Positions 6,172 to 13,077 of a stretch of DNA of 13,077 bases are shown here, piece after piece (within the stretch, counting starts at the first letter, position 1; every line of letters starts with the position of its first letter). The stretch comes from Profundicola sp964553105 (GTDB taxonomy: Bacteria > Bacteroidota > Bacteroidia > Flavobacteriales > Weeksellaceae): contig CAZKJO010000051.1 of NCBI GenBank assembly GCA_964553105.1, positions 1 to 13,077 of the forward strand, written 5' to 3'. The notes below the pieces were generated by a model. It searched no databases. It saw only the letters and a list, made by a program, of their open reading frames with translations, and had not been told where the DNA came from. Made by a program: the position numbers and the translations under genes.

Positions 6172-7151
6172 AGTTGTAGGATTTTTCGGTTTTTTAGAAA
6201 TCTTGAATCTAAATGATACCAAAGGATATGAGCTTTAGATTGAGTTTTCTGGTCAATTAAGTTAATACTTTTTTCGATAAGTTCATTGGGGATTTCTTCG
6301 ATTTTGATTTTGAAACCTGTGTTTAAGAACTGATTGAAATAGAAGCCATCTTTTTCTATTTCATATTGATTCTCTGCTATTTTAGCGATTCCTGCCGTTG
6401 TGTCCAGCACTTGTGTAGACAATCCATTGATCAATCTTTTCTTGCCTAATTGATTGGTGACAATTCCCCAGGAATAAATTGGAAGCGCGTAGTCTAATTC
6501 TAAAGGATAATCTTCTACACTGGATAAATAACTTTGGAGTAATTCATAGTTTAAAATAGAATTGACTTCGGTTTCTTCTAAGGGAGATGAGGTGGCGTAG
6601 CACATCAAATAGGCTTTGTTAATCGGTGGAACGCCATTGTTTTCTAAATCTCTTAATTGATGTAGACGAAGGGTAGAAGTGATTTCATTTTGTGTTTGAG
6701 TTTTTAATCTCCTTAAAAATTCAAAATAATCTTGTTTGGTACTTGGTGTCCAATCGCTATCAATTTGAATTTCATTCGCCAAACTTAAATCCAAATCGTC
6801 TGCTCTAGAATAAATGCTTTCAGCGATTTTTTCAACAAGGAAATCTAAATCTTCTGAAGTAATATCAAACCAAGTTCTATTGGTAATGAAAATAACTGGA
6901 ACGATTTCTTTATCCGTGCTGAAAGTTTCTTTTTTGGTAATAATTCCCTGTGGTTCAAACCTGCCATTGACTTTGTCTACATCAAAAAATCGAACGAATA
7001 AGTGAGTTCCGTTGCTATCATCCAGAAATTCTTTTTCGGTTTCATCGAGTTCTAATGAACTTCGCCAATAATAAAAAGATGTCTCTCTTGGTTTTTGTTC
7101 GCAATTCAAAAATAGGAAGCAAAAGACTAATATGAGGCTTAATTTATTCAT
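6168..7151 (-). CDS. Predicted lipoprotein with glycosidase-like TIM-barrel motifs
   Basis: 327 aa. MNKLSLILVFCFLFLNC is a hydrophobic signal ending at C17, likely a loose Bacteroidota lipobox, so probably a lipoprotein. Strand-like motifs recur at barrel-like intervals: FYYWRSSLEL (26-35), LFVRFFDVD (51-59), VPVIFITN (84-91), EIQIDSDWT (127-135), TSTLRLHQL (158-166), GVPP (173-176), YLMCYATSS (181-189), LDYALPIYSWG (219-229) and AHILWYHLDSR (307-317). The IQIDSDWT, LRLHQL, VPP, MCYA order resembles glycoside-hydrolase-like TIM barrels of uncharacterised bacterial proteins; D131, D133 and the Trp/Tyr residues are candidate active-site residues (inference). Its stop codon overlaps the start of the helical-repeat gene by ATGA. 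Enzymatic activity is unproven; it could equally be a non-catalytic sugar-binding barrel. Confidence 0.72.
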   Translation of the reverse strand: MNKLSLILVFCFLFLNCEQKPRETSFYYWRSSLELDETEKEFLDDSNGTHLFVRFFDVDKVNGRFEPQGIITKKETFSTDKEIVPVIFITNRTWFDITSEDLDFLVEKIAESIYSRADDLDLSLANEIQIDSDWTPSTKQDYFEFLRRLKTQTQNEITSTLRLHQLRDLENNGVPPINKAYLMCYATSSPLEETEVNSILNYELLQSYLSSVEDYPLELDYALPIYSWGIVTNQLGKKRLINGLSTQVLDTTAGIAKIAENQYEIEKDGFYFNQFLNTGFKIKIEEIPNELIEKSINLIDQKTQSKAHILWYHLDSRFLKNRKILQL

Positions 7152-7173
7152 TAGAAGGCGAAAAGAATTCTAA

Positions 7174-7181
7174 CAAATATA
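7174..7181 (-). promoter_or_regulatory. Possible -7 box (TATATTTG) of the lipoprotein/repeat-protein operon
   Basis: A perfect TAnnTTTG on the minus strand in the 53-bp gap between the MutS-like gene and the lipoprotein gene, about 22 bases before the ATG. No -33 TTTG lies at the usual distance (nearest TTG is 28 bases away). If used, the lipoprotein, helical-repeat and PH-like genes form a unit separate from the MutS-like gene. Confidence 0.35.
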
Positions 7182-7204
7182 GGATATAATCTGCTTTTTA
7201 GAAT

Positions 7205-8974
7205 TTAAACAATCTCCATTTTCTTTAAAAGGAAAGATGCGTTCATATTTTTACAAACTCCATTTTTCAAGCGATAATCGAAATTAAGCTCATCATTGAT
7301 AATTTCTGCATCGAAATAATAATTCTTGATTTCAGGTAACTCATTTTCTATTTCACATAAACTTAAATCGTGGGTAGCAATGATTCCAGTGGAGTTGGAA
7401 GCGACTAATTTCTCTACAAATTTTTTAGATCCAATCGCTTTGTCGGTGCTATTAGTTCCTTTTAAAATTTCATCTAAAATAATGAAGTAGTTATCGTTTT
7501 TAATCTCTTCTACAATGAATTTTAAACGTTTCAATTCCGAGAAGAAATAAGATTCATCATCCGCCAAGGAGTCCGAGGTGCGCATGCTAGTAATTAGTTT
7601 TATCGGCGAATAATCAAATGATTCGGCACAAACCGGAAGTCCCATATTGGCCATAACAATGGAAAGGGAAACCGTTCGTAGAAAAGTACTTTTTCCCGCC
7701 ATATTAGCTCCTGTGATGATAAAAAACTGTTGATTTTCGATTAAGAAATCATTGTCTACACGTTTTTTGGTTTTCAATAAAGGATGACCTAATTGTGTGG
7801 CTTTAATGACATTTTGGTCTTGGTTGATGTTGGGATAAATATAGTCTGGATGATTAAATGCAAAATTGGCTAAGCTATTTTGTGCATCGAAAAAATTAAT
7901 CACTTCAAACCAATCTTCCACTTTGTTATGATAGGTTTCTAGCCATTTTTCTACTTTAAAGGCATAGTTTAAATCCCATAATAAAAAGCCATTCCCCACC
8001 AAAGCCATGATCATATTATTACGCTGATCGAAACTGTCTAAAGTTTTAGAGAATTTTCTAAAAATTAAGGAGGCTTTTTCGCTTTCGGATTTAATTCTTT
8101 CTTGTTGAGTGATTAAAACTTCTGAAGTGAATGTTGTATTTTCAATCTTGTCTAAGAGTTTATAGTATTGAGAAAAAGTGTCTTTGGCTTTTCCTGCCTC
8201 GTTATAGATTTTGTTGATCTTTTTTAAATAAACACCTGAAATTCCTAATCCAACCAAAAACCAAAGCATCAAGATTTGATAGCTGATGAAATCAAAGAAA
8301 ACCAAGCCCAATAGAATGAAAGAAATAGCTGTGAAAATTATAGGAAGAACCGACATGATGTTGGGAAGCGTGGCTTTATAATCTTTAATCCAACTGATAA
8401 TCGCTTGAGCCTTATGTTGAACCTTAACTAAACTACCAATGGCTGAGAATTCTTGTCTCCAATTGGGCATGGCTGAAAGTTCTTTGATCCCAGCTTGTTT
8501 TTGCTCAATATTTTCGATGTTGTTTAATGAAAGTTGTTTAGCAAACTCGGCTTCACCTTCTTGGGTAACCGTTCTATTCATAAATTGAAAAAGAGAGCCC
8601 CTCCCAAATAAATCGATATCGTAGCTATAAAAATGTTTCGGATTTTCATAAACCTCGCCTTCATTTAATTCTAAATAATCTCCGTTTTTGATGCGAATTT
8701 CTTTTTCATTTATTTCAAGTAATTCTTTGGTAAAATCACGTTGATATTGCAGATTTGAATGTCTTGAAACCAAAATTAAGAAGGCAATAATTCCCAAGAC
8801 ACCAATGCCAATGGCGATTTGGAGATTGCTCCAGAAAAAGTAGATTCCAACAATAATAGCGATAAAAAGAATTAATCTGATGCTACTAGAAATGTTGAGT
8901 TTTTTCTTTAAAGCAGCTAAATTAGTTTGATGTTTGGCTTTTTCTGCTTCGTAGAATTGTATAGGATCGGTCAT
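7205..8974 (-). CDS. Membrane-anchored MutS-like ATPase (MutS domain V family)
   Basis: 589 aa. The C-terminal ATPase is clearly MutS-type: Walker A GANMAGKST (422-430), the signature region TSMRTSDSLADDESYFFSEL (462-481), Walker B YFIILDE (496-502) followed by GTNSTDKA, and the switch ATHD (533-536). The N-terminus has no mismatch-recognition or connector domains. Instead there are two hydrophobic hairpins, about 32-50 with 52-70 and 208-228 with 231-250, giving about four TM helices, followed by a helical lever/clamp-like region (about 260-400). It is therefore not the canonical mismatch repair MutS (over 850 aa, soluble) but one of the MutS-related membrane proteins frequent in Bacteroidota, whose role is not established. 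The ATPase should face the cytoplasm. The gene lies 73 bp after corA and 53 bp before the lipoprotein gene. Confidence 0.87.
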   Translation of the reverse strand: MTDPIQFYEAEKAKHQTNLAALKKKLNISSSIRLILFIAIIVGIYFFWSNLQIAIGIGVLGIIAFLILVSRHSNLQYQRDFTKELLEINEKEIRIKNGDYLELNEGEVYENPKHFYSYDIDLFGRGSLFQFMNRTVTQEGEAEFAKQLSLNNIENIEQKQAGIKELSAMPNWRQEFSAIGSLVKVQHKAQAIISWIKDYKATLPNIMSVLPIIFTAISFILLGLVFFDFISYQILMLWFLVGLGISGVYLKKINKIYNEAGKAKDTFSQYYKLLDKIENTTFTSEVLITQQERIKSESEKASLIFRKFSKTLDSFDQRNNMIMALVGNGFLLWDLNYAFKVEKWLETYHNKVEDWFEVINFFDAQNSLANFAFNHPDYIYPNINQDQNVIKATQLGHPLLKTKKRVDNDFLIENQQFFIITGANMAGKSTFLRTVSLSIVMANMGLPVCAESFDYSPIKLITSMRTSDSLADDESYFFSELKRLKFIVEEIKNDNYFIILDEILKGTNSTDKAIGSKKFVEKLVASNSTGIIATHDLSLCEIENELPEIKNYYFDAEIINDELNFDYRLKNGVCKNMNASFLLKKMEIV

Positions 8975-9013
8975 GTATATTTTTGTTGATAAAGGCTATA
9001 GGCAATAGCTGTG

Positions 9014-9021
9014 CAAATTTA
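9014..9021 (-). promoter_or_regulatory. Possible -7 box (TAAATTTG) of the MutS-like gene
   Basis: A perfect TAnnTTTG on the minus strand, in the gap after corA and about 40 bases before the ATG, leaving a leader of about 33 bases. A TTTG at -33 is not visible. It suggests that the MutS-like gene is transcribed at least partly independently of corA. Confidence 0.4.
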
Positions 9022-9047
9022 GTTGGAAATAGATGGATTCTTTGAAT

Positions 9048-9932
9048 TTAAAGAAATCTTTTTCTTTTAAACCAAAAGTAGATGATGATAGAAATGATGA
9101 CCATTACTACCAAAACAATCGGATAACCATATTGCCATTCTAGTTCAGGCATATTGACGAAGTTCATTCCGTAAAGCCCTACAATAAAGGTAAGCGGGAG
9201 AAAAAATGCCGAGAAAACAGTGAGTAGTTTCATAACATCATTGCTCTTTTGGGAGCTCACCGAGAGATAAGTATTCAATAAGTTATTAGAACTTTCTAAA
9301 ACTTCATCATACATTAAATTAAATCTCACCAATCTATCATTGATATCTTGATAAGACATTTTATTTTCTTCTGAAATTTCAAGTTGTTGAATTACAGATT
9401 GGGTAATTTGAAGTAATTTCTTGGTAATACGCGTTTGAGACTTATTGAAATATAAGTCCTCAAGCGAAATTTGATGATAATTTCTCAAGAAAATAGCTTC
9501 CTCCATTTCATCAATTTTATCGTCAAGATACTGAGCGGGTTCTTCAAAAGTTTGAAGCATTTTGTGAATGAGGTAGAGCATTAATTGCTCTGGACCTTTA
9601 AAGTGTTTTGGAACGTCTTCCAAAAAAGTAAAATAAGCACTATGAGTGGTGATGAGCACCTTCTCGTTAAAGAAAAAGGCAATTTTATTCGATAATTCGT
9701 TGATACTGGTAATTCTATTCTGAGGTTGAGAACTAAAGGCTCGCAGAATTAAAAAATCGTAATTCGGAAGTTTTTCGATTTTGGGTAAGTGACCAACTTG
9801 CTGTGAGTCGTTAATTTGAAATAGCTCTAGCTTGTGGTCTAGAGCTATTTTATCTAATGTTTCCTTATTCGGATTTCTAATATCTATCCAAAGGAAATTC
9901 TCGAAGTTGGTTTCATTATAATAATAATCCAT
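9048..9932 (-). CDS. corA: CorA-family magnesium/cobalt transporter
   Basis: 294 aa. A cytoplasmic N-terminal domain (about 1-190) and a long stalk helix lead into TM1 (about 236-253), which ends in the family signature YGMN (254-257). A short periplasmic loop with MPELEW follows, then TM2 (about 270-287) and a basic C-terminus (KRKRFL), as in CorA channels. The pentamer passively conducts Mg2+ (also Co2+, Ni2+) across the inner membrane. Length is slightly below the usual 310-350 aa. The gene begins 45 bp after the S9 peptidase stop, so read-through is possible; no promoter was recognised in that gap. A 12-bp inverted repeat lies within codons 28-38 (see separate entry). Confidence 0.95.
   Translation of the reverse strand: MDYYYNETNFENFLWIDIRNPNKETLDKIALDHKLELFQINDSQQVGHLPKIEKLPNYDFLILRAFSSQPQNRITSINELSNKIAFFFNEKVLITTHSAYFTFLEDVPKHFKGPEQLMLYLIHKMLQTFEEPAQYLDDKIDEMEEAIFLRNYHQISLEDLYFNKSQTRITKKLLQITQSVIQQLEISEENKMSYQDINDRLVRFNLMYDEVLESSNNLLNTYLSVSSQKSNDVMKLLTVFSAFFLPLTFIVGLYGMNFVNMPELEWQYGYPIVLVVMVIISIIIYFWFKRKRFL
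9819..9850. promoter_or_regulatory. Perfect 12-bp inverted repeat inside the early corA coding region
   Basis: AAATAGCTCTAG (9819-9830) and CTAGAGCTATTT (9839-9850) pair perfectly around the 8-base loop CTTGTGGT. It covers codons 28-38 of corA. In the transcript this would be a stable stem early in the message. At this base composition a perfect 12-bp stem with a loop under 20 bases is expected well under once in 13 kb, so it may be more than chance. Role unknown. Confidence 0.5.
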
Positions 9933-9977
9933 AAGGCCTTTATTTTTATTTCACTTCGAGTTTTTCCTCAGTTTTGA

Positions 9978-11885
9978 TTAAAGAGTATCCTTTAACCATT
10001 TAAAGAATTCATTTTGCCAAATCAAAGCATTCTGCGGATTTAAAACCCAGTGATTTTCTTCAGGGAAATATAACAATTTAGATTTTAAACCTAACATTTG
10101 TGCTGCTTGAAATGCAGATAATCCTTGTTCAATCGGAACTCGGTAATCTTTTCCTCCTTGAATGATTAAGATAGGTGTATCCCATTTAGACACCATGTTG
10201 ATTGGGTTGAACTCGTTGTAAGCTTTGCGGGTATTCTCATTATCTTCCCAATACATTCCTCCAAATTCATTGATCAAGAAGAATAATTCTTCTGTAGTTC
10301 CTGCCATAGTTCTGGTATCAAAAACACCATCGTGAGCGATGAAAGTTTTGAATCTCTTGTCGTGTATTCCGGCAAGATAGAAAACAGAATATCCACCGAA
10401 ACTCGCTCCAATAGCACCAATTCTATCATTGTCTACATAAGGTTCTTTGGCTATGTCATCAATCGCTGATAAATAATCCTGCATTACTTGTCCACCCCAA
10501 TCTTTGCTGATTTCTGCATTCCATTCAACACCGTGACCTGGCATTCCGCGTCTGTTTGGAGCTACAACAATATAGCCTTGAGAAGCCATTAATGAGAAGT
10601 TCCAACGGTAAGAATAGAACTGAGAAAGTGGAGATTGTGGACCACCTTGAGCATATAATAAAGTTGGGTATTTCTTGTTCGGATCAAAGTTTGGCGGTAA
10701 AATTACCCATACCAACATTTGCTTACCATCTGTAGTTGTTACATATCTTTTCTCAACTTTAGGTAATTCAGTTTTGCTATAAATATCGTGGTTAACATTA
10801 GTTAATGGCTTAAAGTTTTTCTTCTTTAAATCATAGCTAAAGATATCCGCAGCGTGATTCATGTCGTTTCTTGTAACGATTAAATGATCACCTTTTTTAG
10901 CGATAATACTGGTTACGTCAAACTGCCCTTTAGAGATTTGTTCTACTACCGGAGCAATTCTTCTCTTTCCAGGATAGTTTACTTTAAATAATTGAATCGT
11001 ACCATCTACAGGAGCAACGAAGAAGATGTTTCTACCTTTTTCATCCCAGAAAAAACTGCGAACTGTTCCGTCCCATTGAGCGGTTAAATTTTGTTTAACA
11101 CCGTTTTCTAAAACAACAATATCATTTTTGTCACTTTCATTTCCGTCGGTTTTCATCTGTAACCAAGCCAAAGCTCCTTGTGACGAAAACGCAGGATTGG
11201 TATCATATCCTTTGTTATCTTCCGTGATATTCTCGGTAGTTTTGGTTTTAAGATTATACTTGAAAATGTCTGTATTGGTGCTAGTTACATAAGCTTTTCC
11301 TTTTTTCTTTTTGCTCACATAATAAATGTCTTTTCCGTCAGGTGACCAGATATAATCCTCGTCACCACCAAAAGGGCGTTGTGGCGTGTGGAAAGGTTGA
11401 TCCTGCATAATGTCGATACCGCTTGCATCATCTGCACCCACTTCTTTGTAGAATAAATGATTGAAATTTCCGTCTTCCCAAGTATCCCAATGACGAATAT
11501 CTAAGTCTGAATAAATGTAAACATCAGATTTATCTAAATGCTTATAAACGTCACTTCCCTTAATGTTTTCAATTAAAACTTTTTGATGAAATAATTTATG
11601 TTTTCCGTCTGGAGAAACATTTTTATCCACTGCATTCAAATGCGCTGCGTCGATTTCCTCTATAGCTCCACCAAGGATAGGCATTTTATAATATTTGGAA
11701 TCGAATCCATTTTCGGCAATGTTGGGCGTCGTAAGTTTGTAATAAATCGTATTAAGATCCTTATCGGTTCCGATTACGCCTAATCTTTTAATTTCCCAAA
11801 GTTTTTCTGGCGTCATAACATTTTGTGCTTTCATCAATGTGCTGCTCAGTATTAATCCTACAATTAGGAATGCGTTTTTTATCAT
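9978..11885 (-). CDS. Exported S9-family serine peptidase (DPP5/acylaminoacyl-peptidase-like)
   Basis: 635 aa. A signal peptide (1-20, ending STLMKAQ) is followed by MTPEKLWEIKRLG, the usual start of mature S9 peptidases of this type. Residues about 30-370 form a WD40-like beta-propeller (repeated SPDGK and F/YxYDLKKK strings). The alpha/beta-hydrolase domain (about 375-635) carries the catalytic triad: S495 in GASFGGYS (493-500), D580 in QGGKDYRVP, H612 in EENHWV. GGPQSPL (414-420) would supply the oxyanion region. S9C members remove dipeptides or acyl-amino acids from peptide N-termini; in periplasmic DPP5 of Porphyromonas this supports peptide use. Dipeptidase specificity is inferred, not shown. 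It is flanked upstream by a 204-bp gap with a terminator, so it probably has its own promoter. Confidence 0.92.
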   Translation of the reverse strand: MIKNAFLIVGLILSSTLMKAQNVMTPEKLWEIKRLGVIGTDKDLNTIYYKLTTPNIAENGFDSKYYKMPILGGAIEEIDAAHLNAVDKNVSPDGKHKLFHQKVLIENIKGSDVYKHLDKSDVYIYSDLDIRHWDTWEDGNFNHLFYKEVGADDASGIDIMQDQPFHTPQRPFGGDEDYIWSPDGKDIYYVSKKKKGKAYVTSTNTDIFKYNLKTKTTENITEDNKGYDTNPAFSSQGALAWLQMKTDGNESDKNDIVVLENGVKQNLTAQWDGTVRSFFWDEKGRNIFFVAPVDGTIQLFKVNYPGKRRIAPVVEQISKGQFDVTSIIAKKGDHLIVTRNDMNHAADIFSYDLKKKNFKPLTNVNHDIYSKTELPKVEKRYVTTTDGKQMLVWVILPPNFDPNKKYPTLLYAQGGPQSPLSQFYSYRWNFSLMASQGYIVVAPNRRGMPGHGVEWNAEISKDWGGQVMQDYLSAIDDIAKEPYVDNDRIGAIGASFGGYSVFYLAGIHDKRFKTFIAHDGVFDTRTMAGTTEELFFLINEFGGMYWEDNENTRKAYNEFNPINMVSKWDTPILIIQGGKDYRVPIEQGLSAFQAAQMLGLKSKLLYFPEENHWVLNPQNALIWQNEFFKWLKDTL

Positions 11886-12040
11886 TTTACTAAAATTTAC
11901 TGATTTAATTTCTGAAACGATATTCCATTTTCAGAAGTTGTAAAAATAAGTAATTAGTTTTGAATAGACGATTTAATCAGCCTTTGAAAGTTGTTTCATT
12001 TTTAAAAAATAGACCATGAAAAGTAAATTTTTAAACAAGA
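11886..12040 (-). promoter_or_regulatory. Upstream region of the S9 peptidase gene
   Basis: The gap between the terminator of the T9SS gene and the peptidase start. On the minus strand it holds near-matches to the -7 box (TATTTTTA and TAAATTTT) but no convincing -33 partner. An 8-bp inverted repeat, TTCTGAAA (11910-11917) and TTTCAGAA (11929-11936) around 11 bases, lies 25-51 bases before the start codon and could be a leader hairpin or operator; stems this short are also expected by chance. Confidence 0.3.
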
Positions 12041-12062
12041 AAAAAGCCACGCTAAAGTGGCC
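12041..12062 (-). terminator. Intrinsic terminator after the T9SS cargo gene
   Basis: Read on the minus strand, GCCAC (12061-12057) and GTGGC (12050-12046) form a 5-bp G/C-rich stem with a 6-base loop, followed directly by a run of six T (12045-12040). It lies about 28 bases past the stop of the 12090-12887 gene and separates it from the peptidase gene. Confidence 0.8.
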
Positions 12063-12089
12063 TTAAATTAATTTCTTAAATTTTAAACC

Positions 12090-12887
12090 TTATTTCTTCA
12101 AGACTTTTTTTGAAATAACTTCAGTATCCGTATAAAAGTTTACGATATACATACCAGGATCTAATTCTTTCATACTAATGGTATTTGATCTTAGTTCTTT
12201 CATCATTTTACCTTCTAAATTGAAAATTCTGATGCCTTTCACGTTATCAAGTCCCTCAATGCTTACAAAATCAGTAGTTGGGTTAGGATAAATTTTGATT
12301 TTTTCTTGTCTTAAATCGCTTGTGCCTAAATCTCCTATTTCAATTTTTATGTCATCCATACTGATATAGAAAATATCGGTACAATCATAATGTCTAAAAA
12401 CAAGTTTCACATCTTGACCAGCGAATTCGCTGATGTCAACATTTACTGTTTTAGCTGGATTATAGTAAGCAGCGTCTAAAGTTTCTTCGAACACAGCGGT
12501 TTCTGTTCCTTCAAAATTTGCATCGGATGGGATTACATAAACAGCATAATGCTCTTGGAATAATTCATCATCTTCATAAGCTGCAACCTTAAAGCTTAAA
12601 TTTAAATTGCTATCTGCAGGAAGGCTAATCGCTGGACTAATAAAGGTATTGTCTGGTGTAAATACTTCAAAATACCAAGAAAATGACCATAGAAATCCTG
12701 TGGTAAATGAATCCACTTCTTGAACTCCGGCATCTGCAAACTCCCAAAACTCGCCATCGCCATCACGATCTTCTAAGGTCCAATTGTCTAACGAGCTTTC
12801 ATCATCAAAAGTCTCTTCAAAAATAACTTGTGCCTGAGTTGTAAATGCAACTGATAAGGCACTAATAAATAGTAATTTTTTTATCAT
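12090..12887 (-). CDS. Secreted T9SS cargo protein with choice-of-anchor-J/MAM-like domain
   Basis: 265 aa. The signal peptide MIKKLLFISALSVAFTTQAQ directs Sec export. Residues about 22-184 form a jelly-roll-like domain: FEETFDDESSLDNWTLED, a DRDGDGEFW calcium-type loop (40-48) and ISMDDIKIEIG (175-185) are typical of cleaved-adhesin/choice-of-anchor-J domains, which bind glycans or ligands. Residues about 196-265 are a T9SS type A sorting domain: IYPNPTTDFVSI (199-210), IRIFNLEGKMM (219-229), LDPGMYIVNF (242-251) and a final KKVLKK. The protein should cross the outer membrane through T9SS with its C-terminal domain removed, then be released or attached to the cell surface. There is no enzymatic domain. 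Ligand and role are unknown. A downstream terminator makes it monocistronic at its 3' side. Confidence 0.9.
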   Translation of the reverse strand: MIKKLLFISALSVAFTTQAQVIFEETFDDESSLDNWTLEDRDGDGEFWEFADAGVQEVDSFTTGFLWSFSWYFEVFTPDNTFISPAISLPADSNLNLSFKVAAYEDDELFQEHYAVYVIPSDANFEGTETAVFEETLDAAYYNPAKTVNVDISEFAGQDVKLVFRHYDCTDIFYISMDDIKIEIGDLGTSDLRQEKIKIYPNPTTDFVSIEGLDNVKGIRIFNLEGKMMKELRSNTISMKELDPGMYIVNFYTDTEVISKKVLKK

Positions 12888-12909
12888 AATTTTATTTTTT
12901 TCAATATGA

Positions 12910-12941
12910 GTAAGTTATAAAGTTAAAATTAAATAGACAAA
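12910..12941 (-). promoter_or_regulatory. Weak candidate promoter for the T9SS cargo gene
   Basis: On the minus strand TTTG (12941-12938) is followed after 20 bases by TAACTTAC (12917-12910), two bases off TAnnTTTG. Spacing fits the Bacteroidota -33/-7 arrangement and the start codon lies 22 bases on. The -7 match is imperfect. Confidence 0.25.
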
Positions 12942-12949
12942 AGAAATAT

Positions 12950-13077
12950 CTATTCTGTGTATTTCTGATAGAAAATGGTTTTCAAATAATTACTCTCTGG
13001 GAAACCAATCGGGTGATCATCGTCGTGTAAAGTCGTATGAAGATGTTGCCAATTCTTTGCACCTTTAATTCTTGCAT
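12950..13077 (-). CDS. C-terminal fragment of an unidentified protein (gene runs off the window)
   Basis: The last 41 codons and a TAG stop (12950-12952) of a minus-strand gene entering from the right edge. The readable end contains HLHTTLHDDDHPIG and FPESNYLKTIFYQ. The DHPI..FPESNYLK stretch resembles the DHPv....PE..YLKG ending of RlmI-type class I SAM-dependent 23S rRNA methyltransferases, but the resemblance is short and the preceding residues are not diagnostic. The frame is chosen because the other two minus frames meet stops early in this stretch. It ends 62 bp before the T9SS cargo gene. Confidence 0.6.
   Translation of the reverse strand, partial: ARIKGAKNWQHLHTTLHDDDHPIGFPESNYLKTIFYQKYTE

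Noticed and set aside
6172..6222. Extended N-terminus of the helical-repeat protein
   Set aside because: It would place 17 residues ahead of a normal signal peptide; the ATG at 6171 gives a proper signal peptide and the ATGA overlap.
7205..8974. Housekeeping mismatch repair gene mutS
   Set aside because: The protein is 589 aa with TM helices and lacks the N-terminal mismatch-binding and connector domains, so the symbols mutS and mutS2 do not apply.

Overview
The window looks like chromosomal DNA of a member of the Bacteroidota, most likely Flavobacteriia/Flavobacteriales. The support is low GC, a secreted protein with a type IX secretion (T9SS) C-terminal sorting domain, absence of Shine-Dalgarno sequences with A/T-rich stretches before starts, several perfect TAnnTTTG (-7) boxes, and protein families typical of that phylum. 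No mobile element, phage, CRISPR array or RNA gene could be recognised, and codon and base use look uniform. It reads mostly as core-like genome with several poorly characterised conserved genes.

Layout. 1-720 is a long non-coding region. It begins with a cluster of REP-like palindromes and a duplicated 59-bp unit (1-59 and 243-301). Each copy runs into a run of TTAAAC hexamers spaced about one helical turn apart. An AT-rich leader follows. 721-2532 (+) is the only plus-strand gene: a 603-aa protein that looks like an unusual nitronate-monooxygenase/IMPDH-type TIM barrel with a large insertion and a cysteine-rich C-terminal half. A perfect 36-bp palindrome (2592-2627) separates it from the convergent minus-strand block and probably terminates transcription from both sides.

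Everything from 2632 to the right edge is on the minus strand. In transcription order (right to left) it holds: the 3' end of an unidentified gene (12950-13077); a small T9SS cargo protein with a choice-of-anchor-J-like domain (12090-12887) and its own terminator; an exported S9 prolyl-oligopeptidase-family peptidase (9978-11885); a CorA-type divalent cation channel (9048-9932) with a strong inverted repeat inside its early codons; a membrane-anchored MutS-like ATPase (7205-8974); a lipoprotein with TIM-barrel-like motifs (6168-7151) overlapping by ATGA the start of an 830-aa exported helical-repeat protein (3679-6171); a small two-TM protein with a PH-like tail (3167-3655); and a nucleoside deaminase (2632-3120).

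How they fit together. The lipoprotein and helical-repeat protein are translationally coupled and both enter the secretory pathway, so they are the best candidate here for an undescribed two-component envelope system; the small membrane protein 23 bp downstream may belong with them. The remaining genes look like independent housekeeping or envelope functions: peptide catabolism, Mg/Co uptake, base/nucleoside deamination. The least explained items are the TIM-barrel protein at 721, the lipoprotein/repeat-protein pair, and the repeat cluster at the left edge.
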